DNA of 64,000 nt from Candidatus Bilamarchaeum dharawalense (GTDB lineage: Archaea > Micrarchaeota > Micrarchaeia > Anstonellales > Bilamarchaeaceae): NCBI GenBank assembly GCA_902386555.1, contig CABMJJ010000009.1, forward strand, positions 213,680 to 277,679, in the 5' to 3' direction. Each line of letters begins with the position of its first letter. The first letter of the stretch is position 1. This document shows, piece after piece, positions 60,760 to 64,000 of this stretch. A program made the position numbers and the translations under genes. The notes beneath the pieces were generated by a model. The model was not told the origin of the DNA, did no database searches, and was given only the letters and a program-made list of their open reading frames with translations.

Positions 60760-61337
60760 TTCTCTTCACCTTTTTCTTTCTTCTTTTCTTTTTTCGGAGC
60801 TGCCTTTGCTTCAAGCCACTCAGGCCTTCCAAGACCATCCGGTCGCATGGTTAAACCGATTTTCGTATCTGAAGAAGTTGATTTCATACTTACAGTAGAA
60901 ACCTTCACTATGACATCATCACTTTTCTTAATTGCTTTTTTCAAAACCTTGGAGCTCAATGTCTTAGCTTTCTTATCGTAGTAGAATTTCTCCTTGTCTA
61001 TCTGTGAAACGTGCAAAAGACCTTGGAATGGACCAATGGAAGCAAATGCACCGAATTCAACGATTTCTTTTATTTCTGCTTTGTAGACTTCGTTGACCAT
61101 TGGATAGAAGCACAATGCATCATATTGCACTGAATAATAGGCACCACTATCACCGGGTATGATCATACCATCGGAAACAACTTTCGGGTTGTTGACTGAG
61201 AGGATAATACCTAAATCCTTGTAAATGCGCCCTTCATAGCGTTCTCTTAAAATAGCCTGAACTGCATCCTCGAGCTCGCTGCCAAACATGGCAGGGGGAA
61301 CCCTAATCCTGTCTTCAATTGTTTTTATATAATACAT
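60756..61337 (-). CDS. rpoE: DNA-directed RNA polymerase subunit Rpo7 (RpoE1)
   Basis: The stalk subunit Rpo7 (193 aa) begins with an RPB7 N-terminal domain (YYIKTIEDRIRVPPAMFG), then an S1-type OB fold (YKAEIKEIVEFGAFASIGPFQGLLHVSQI), and ends in a Lys/Glu tail of about 15 residues. GGAGGTCAAATT precedes the ATG, a strong SD. It forms a transcription operon with spt4. Confidence 0.95.
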   Translation of the reverse strand: MYYIKTIEDRIRVPPAMFGSELEDAVQAILRERYEGRIYKDLGIILSVNNPKVVSDGMIIPGDSGAYYSVQYDALCFYPMVNEVYKAEIKEIVEFGAFASIGPFQGLLHVSQIDKEKFYYDKKAKTLSSKVLKKAIKKSDDVIVKVSTVSMKSTSSDTKIGLTMRPDGLGRPEWLEAKAAPKKEKKKEKGEEK

Positions 61338-61370
61338 AATTTGACCTCCGTCATTCGCTCTTTTTCACTT

Positions 61371-61386
61371 AGGGGGCATTGCCCCT
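61371..61386. repeat. GC-rich hairpin with ATT loop
   Basis: GGGGC-ATT-GCCCC lies in the 145-base gap upstream of rpo7, in a locally GC-rich stretch. It belongs to the three-base-loop set. Apart from this and a TATA-like GGAATTTAAA further upstream (minus strand), the gap shows nothing. Confidence 0.55.
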
Positions 61387-61482
61387 CAAACCCCCGCGGA
61401 ACGCAGGAGAGAAAAGAGAGAGTCTAGCCAGTAATTTACAGGCGTATTACCTTTGAAGAGGGGGGTTTAAATTCCTATCCCA

Positions 61483-62199
61483 TTAGCCCAGATTGGCCAG
61501 ATGATGCTGGAACGCAGCTATTGCCAAATCCCTTAGATCAGCAAATCTAGGATCCAAAGCTCTAAGGAAATTAAACACTTGAACTGTTTCCAAACGCAGA
61601 TTTATAGAAAGCTCGAGTGTTTCGTATTCAGCAACCTTCAGACGGACAGCCTTGGCAACAGTTGAAGCTATTTTTTCAAGCCTGGAATCACGATCAGCAG
61701 GAACAGAATCGTCTGCATTGCGGATGTATGGAACAGCATAGAAACCGATTATTGTGGCCTCATCAAAACAGGCTGCTCGGATATAAAGTTCACTTGCTTT
61801 TCTAAATTTATCATAGGTTTCAAGAGGAGTGGTGCTATAGGTTGATGCTGCAGAATAAAGCAGAGCTGCAACAAAGGAACTGGCCGGATCAATTTTATCT
61901 TCAAGTTTTTTGGCTTCTCTCATCAAGAAATCATGAATATCTGGCTGTTGTTTGCAACCATCTAAAGCTTCTGTAATCAATGATGCGATCTGGCCTCGCC
62001 TTGGATTCTGACTGGTTTCAAAATCCATAATGCCGTGGGTTGCACTCAGACCATGCCGACCTATTTTCTGACCTTGCTCAATTGCATCCAAAAGAGCCCC
62101 AAATCTTTTTTTGTTATCGAAATAAGCATGTGCTCTTGGAAAATGTCTTGCTAGAAATCCTTTATCCAGTTCTCCTGATTTCCCTGTAAGTTGTTTCAT
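61483..62199 (-). CDS. Helical protein of unknown function, 238 aa
   Basis: ATG 62199 lies 10 bases after the PLP-fusion stop, so they are probably one transcript; the track start (62289) overlaps that gene. The product is all-helical (KLEDKIDPASSFVAALLYSAA, AFDEATIIGFYAVPYI-like), perhaps TPR-like solenoid in the middle. No family is recognised. Confidence 0.55.
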   Translation of the reverse strand: MKQLTGKSGELDKGFLARHFPRAHAYFDNKKRFGALLDAIEQGQKIGRHGLSATHGIMDFETSQNPRRGQIASLITEALDGCKQQPDIHDFLMREAKKLEDKIDPASSFVAALLYSAASTYSTTPLETYDKFRKASELYIRAACFDEATIIGFYAVPYIRNADDSVPADRDSRLEKIASTVAKAVRLKVAEYETLELSINLRLETVQVFNFLRALDPRFADLRDLAIAAFQHHLANLG

Positions 62200-62209
62200 A
62201 AAAATAACC

Positions 62210-63709
62210 TTATGGACAAATGCTCGGAATACGAACATTCTTTGGGCAAATGTCTTTAGATTCTGGTTCATAGACCCGCTCTGAACCACTGTACCAATAC
62301 CATTTGCTTAATTCGTGATCAAAATGCTCCCATATTATTTTACCATCTCGATAATGAAATCTGTTGTGGATGTAGGCATAATAAATGTCTCCAGAGATTT
62401 GCCTTCCGATCATATCATTCATTTTTAGGGCTTCGGTGTGGGCAACATAGTAACCAAGTTCAATATCATTGAATGAATCCATACCGTAAACCAGTCGACC
62501 TGCAAGAGGATGATCGCATTTCTTGCCAGGAATGGATGCACAGATAGACATTGCCTCTTTCTCATCAAGCCAATAATTTCGATCCTCGTCTGCATAGACC
62601 AATGCTTGTGCTTCTAACAATTTTCTGTTAAGGTCTTGAACCTGGATTTCTTGTCTTATGTATCCCCAAACTGCCAAGGTGGTAACTGCAGCAGCTACCG
62701 CAGCCACAGCTGCATATTTCAGCCCAGTTATCAATCTTTTCACCCAGTGTTTTTCAACGGCCTTTTTGTCGTATATACCTTCACCAGTATTGATGATGAC
62801 TACGCGATCATCTGAACTAAATCCATAACTAAAAGCACCAGCAAATCCTGCAGCTGCTGATGGTTCTGAGTGAATTCCAAGCTCTTGTAATCTTCGATAT
62901 GCTCTAAGGATTTTACCATCGCTCACAGTAAGTAGATTCAATCGTCCAGACCTAACCAGATCATCTGCCATTTCATGGTAAGGAGTACAGGGTGCAGTAA
63001 GCTTATCAGCCACGCTTCTATCCCGCTTTTTTGAAAACTCACTGCCAAGTGCAATTGCATTTTTTGGCGTTGTGACGCCAATAATTAGTGGAGCATTACT
63101 TCCCCAAATTCTTCTTGCTTCAGCCTCCAGCTCAACAACCAATTCACCACTACCAATTGGACAAATTAAATGAGTCGGAGGCAGGGTTATACCTTTAGCT
63201 GCTAAATCTTCTTGGATTTCATGAACAATATTGCCATACCCTTGAGGAAGTTTATAGCTTTCAACCATCCTTATTTGTTCATCGCTACAACTAGTCAATT
63301 TTCTTGCAATTTCACGCATTTCTTCTTGAGTGACTTCGTGTTTGCTAAGGTCCATCTCATGAACAATGGAACATTCACGCAATCGATCTTTTACAACTCT
63401 AGGAATATCTTTTGAAACGATATTTACAACTTGAATACGGAAATCTTTCCAGTCTTTTCCTTCAGATTCTGCTAGCTGTTTTGTTAATTCGCCAGTGCTG
63501 AGACCCGAATTGCCACAGGTAATGTGAACCAGCACCGCGCTCTCGTCTGGTTTAATGGTAGCTAGCAAAGCCTCGCATCGCCTATCCTTATGGGTACCTG
63601 AAATTTCATTGGCGCTTTCATCTTTGATAAAAACCTTGGCTCTATGACATAGGCCTGAAATCTGGTGATACTCACGTAGAGGCGTATGACCTATTCTAAG
63701 TTGTCTCAT
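62210..63709 (-). CDS. PLP beta-family enzyme fused to a membrane helix and external domain
   Basis: Residues 1-320 match the tryptophan-synthase-beta/threonine-synthase fold: the PLP lysine in SGTHKDRR, the phosphate loop CGNSGLSTG, a GSGELVVEL loop, and PSAAAGFAGAF near the end. A single membrane helix follows (YAAVAAVAAAVTTLAVWGYI), then about 140 external residues with four Cys that match no family. A PLP enzyme anchored this way is unusual. ATG 63709 is preceded by GGAGAG. It carries the shared operator candidate. Confidence 0.72.
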   Translation of the reverse strand: MRQLRIGHTPLREYHQISGLCHRAKVFIKDESANEISGTHKDRRCEALLATIKPDESAVLVHITCGNSGLSTGELTKQLAESEGKDWKDFRIQVVNIVSKDIPRVVKDRLRECSIVHEMDLSKHEVTQEEMREIARKLTSCSDEQIRMVESYKLPQGYGNIVHEIQEDLAAKGITLPPTHLICPIGSGELVVELEAEARRIWGSNAPLIIGVTTPKNAIALGSEFSKKRDRSVADKLTAPCTPYHEMADDLVRSGRLNLLTVSDGKILRAYRRLQELGIHSEPSAAAGFAGAFSYGFSSDDRVVIINTGEGIYDKKAVEKHWVKRLITGLKYAAVAAVAAAVTTLAVWGYIRQEIQVQDLNRKLLEAQALVYADEDRNYWLDEKEAMSICASIPGKKCDHPLAGRLVYGMDSFNDIELGYYVAHTEALKMNDMIGRQISGDIYYAYIHNRFHYRDGKIIWEHFDHELSKWYWYSGSERVYEPESKDICPKNVRIPSICP

Positions 63710-63716
63710 ATCTCTC

Positions 63717-63750
63717 CATACTTATTGTGGTTGTTTGTGTTTTTAAATGT
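63717..63750 (-). promoter_or_regulatory. Operator candidate plus TATA before PLP-fusion gene
   Basis: On the minus strand ACATTTAAAAAC is followed by CCACAATAAGTATGG, matching the shared element CCAC-TAAAGTATAC with two changes and similar spacing from TATA. Confidence 0.45.
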
Positions 63751-63775
63751 TAGTTTTTATGCAATCTAGTGGAAA

Positions 63776-63827
63776 ATGGAGAAAGTGTTTAAAAATAGAT
63801 GGATATGGAGCAAATGTTTAAATATGG
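63776..63827. repeat. Two direct repeats in divergent promoter
   Basis: ATGGAGAAAGTGTTTAAA and ATGGAGCAAATGTTTAAA start 29 bases apart, each including a TATA-like core. The second is about 29 nt before ATG 63847. They may be two binding sites for the regulator encoded just downstream. Confidence 0.5.
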
Positions 63828-63846
63828 TTTTAGACAGAATAGGCTT

Positions 63847-64000
63847 ATGAAATTCTGTGAAATAGGAGTTTACCATCATGATTGTTGGTTTACTGATGCC
63901 ATAAACAAGTTCCCAGAATTACAGGTTAGAGAGATCAGTGCACGCATTTGCGAATTGGGCTCTGGAGTGAAAATAAACAGAGCAAGTTATCGTATTTTTA
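63847..64000 (+). CDS. Start of probable transcription regulator (cut by window edge)
   Basis: The open frame runs off the right end. It begins MKFCEIGVYHHDCWFTDAIN, resembling the sensory N-terminal part (H-x-x-C-W) of archaeal HTH regulators of the bacterio-opsin-activator type. A TATA-like GTTTAAATATGG lies about 29 nt upstream, so it is probably leaderless. Its DNA-binding end is not visible. It may control the neighbouring PLP-fusion gene. Confidence 0.5.
   Translation, partial: MKFCEIGVYHHDCWFTDAINKFPELQVREISARICELGSGVKINRASYRIF

Overview
This window is archaeal chromosome. The evidence is an archaeal-type AlaRS with a separate AlaX, DNA polymerase D large subunit, RNA polymerase subunit Rpo7 with Spt4, a split GMP synthetase (GuaA B subunit alone), a GTP-dependent dephospho-CoA kinase, endonuclease Q, cupin-type phosphoglucose isomerase, a SecF-SecD pair, TATA-box/leaderless starts, and tRNA genes with introns. 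Base composition is moderately AT-rich. HisD and PurN show some retained biosynthesis, and the mix fits a euryarchaeal or DPANN (for example Diapherotrites-like) genome. I cannot name the taxon.

Layout. 0-2.5 kb: start of hisD, two tandem AbrB-ACT regulators and an MFS transporter. 2.5-9.5 kb: tRNA-Gln, cupin PGI, an ABC exporter, alaS and a cation/proton exchanger. 9.5-15.3 kb: a divergent kinase-like protein, PsbP-like and HEPN-like genes, glyS, a degenerate metallo-beta-lactamase lipoprotein, a two-intron tRNA-Lys and a flavoprotein. 15.3-25.4 kb: purN, tRNA-Met with intron, polC (DP2), small membrane proteins, cysS and a glycosyltransferase with an amplified insert. 25.5-39 kb: tRNA-Ala, initiator tRNA with an intron, alaX, rpiA, dephospho-CoA kinase, EndoQ, guaAB, a secreted cysteine-rich metallopeptidase and endonuclease IV. 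39-51.7 kb: a largely minus-strand accessory block with a ten-repeat cysteine-rich lipoprotein, Pro/Ala-rich and coiled-coil proteins, a proline dehydrogenase, a large PP2C phosphatase, a VIT-type transporter, tRNA-Ala(CGC) and a 555-aa orphan. 51.7-60 kb: secF-secD, a secretion/pilus ATPase, an aminotransferase with a leader switch and a minor-pilin-like operon. 60-64 kb: spt4-rpo7, a PLP enzyme fused to a membrane anchor and external domain, and the start of a probable regulator.

Most notable observations. (1) A candidate operator just downstream of the TATA box (core GTATACTTTAGTGG in two cases, looser in others) recurs before the accessory genes, the kinase-like gene and the PLP-fusion gene. 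It suggests one regulon that includes a kinase-like protein and a PP2C phosphatase. (2) tRNA-Lys(CTT) and tRNA-Ala(CGC) carry related introns at the same D-loop position, built round the same hairpin. (3) Three 10-nt segments before the aminotransferase can form mutually exclusive hairpins, one of which hides its Shine-Dalgarno. (4) Perfect hairpins with three-base loops are scattered between genes. No rRNA, CRISPR array, transposase or integrase was seen. All calls were made by eye, without database searches.
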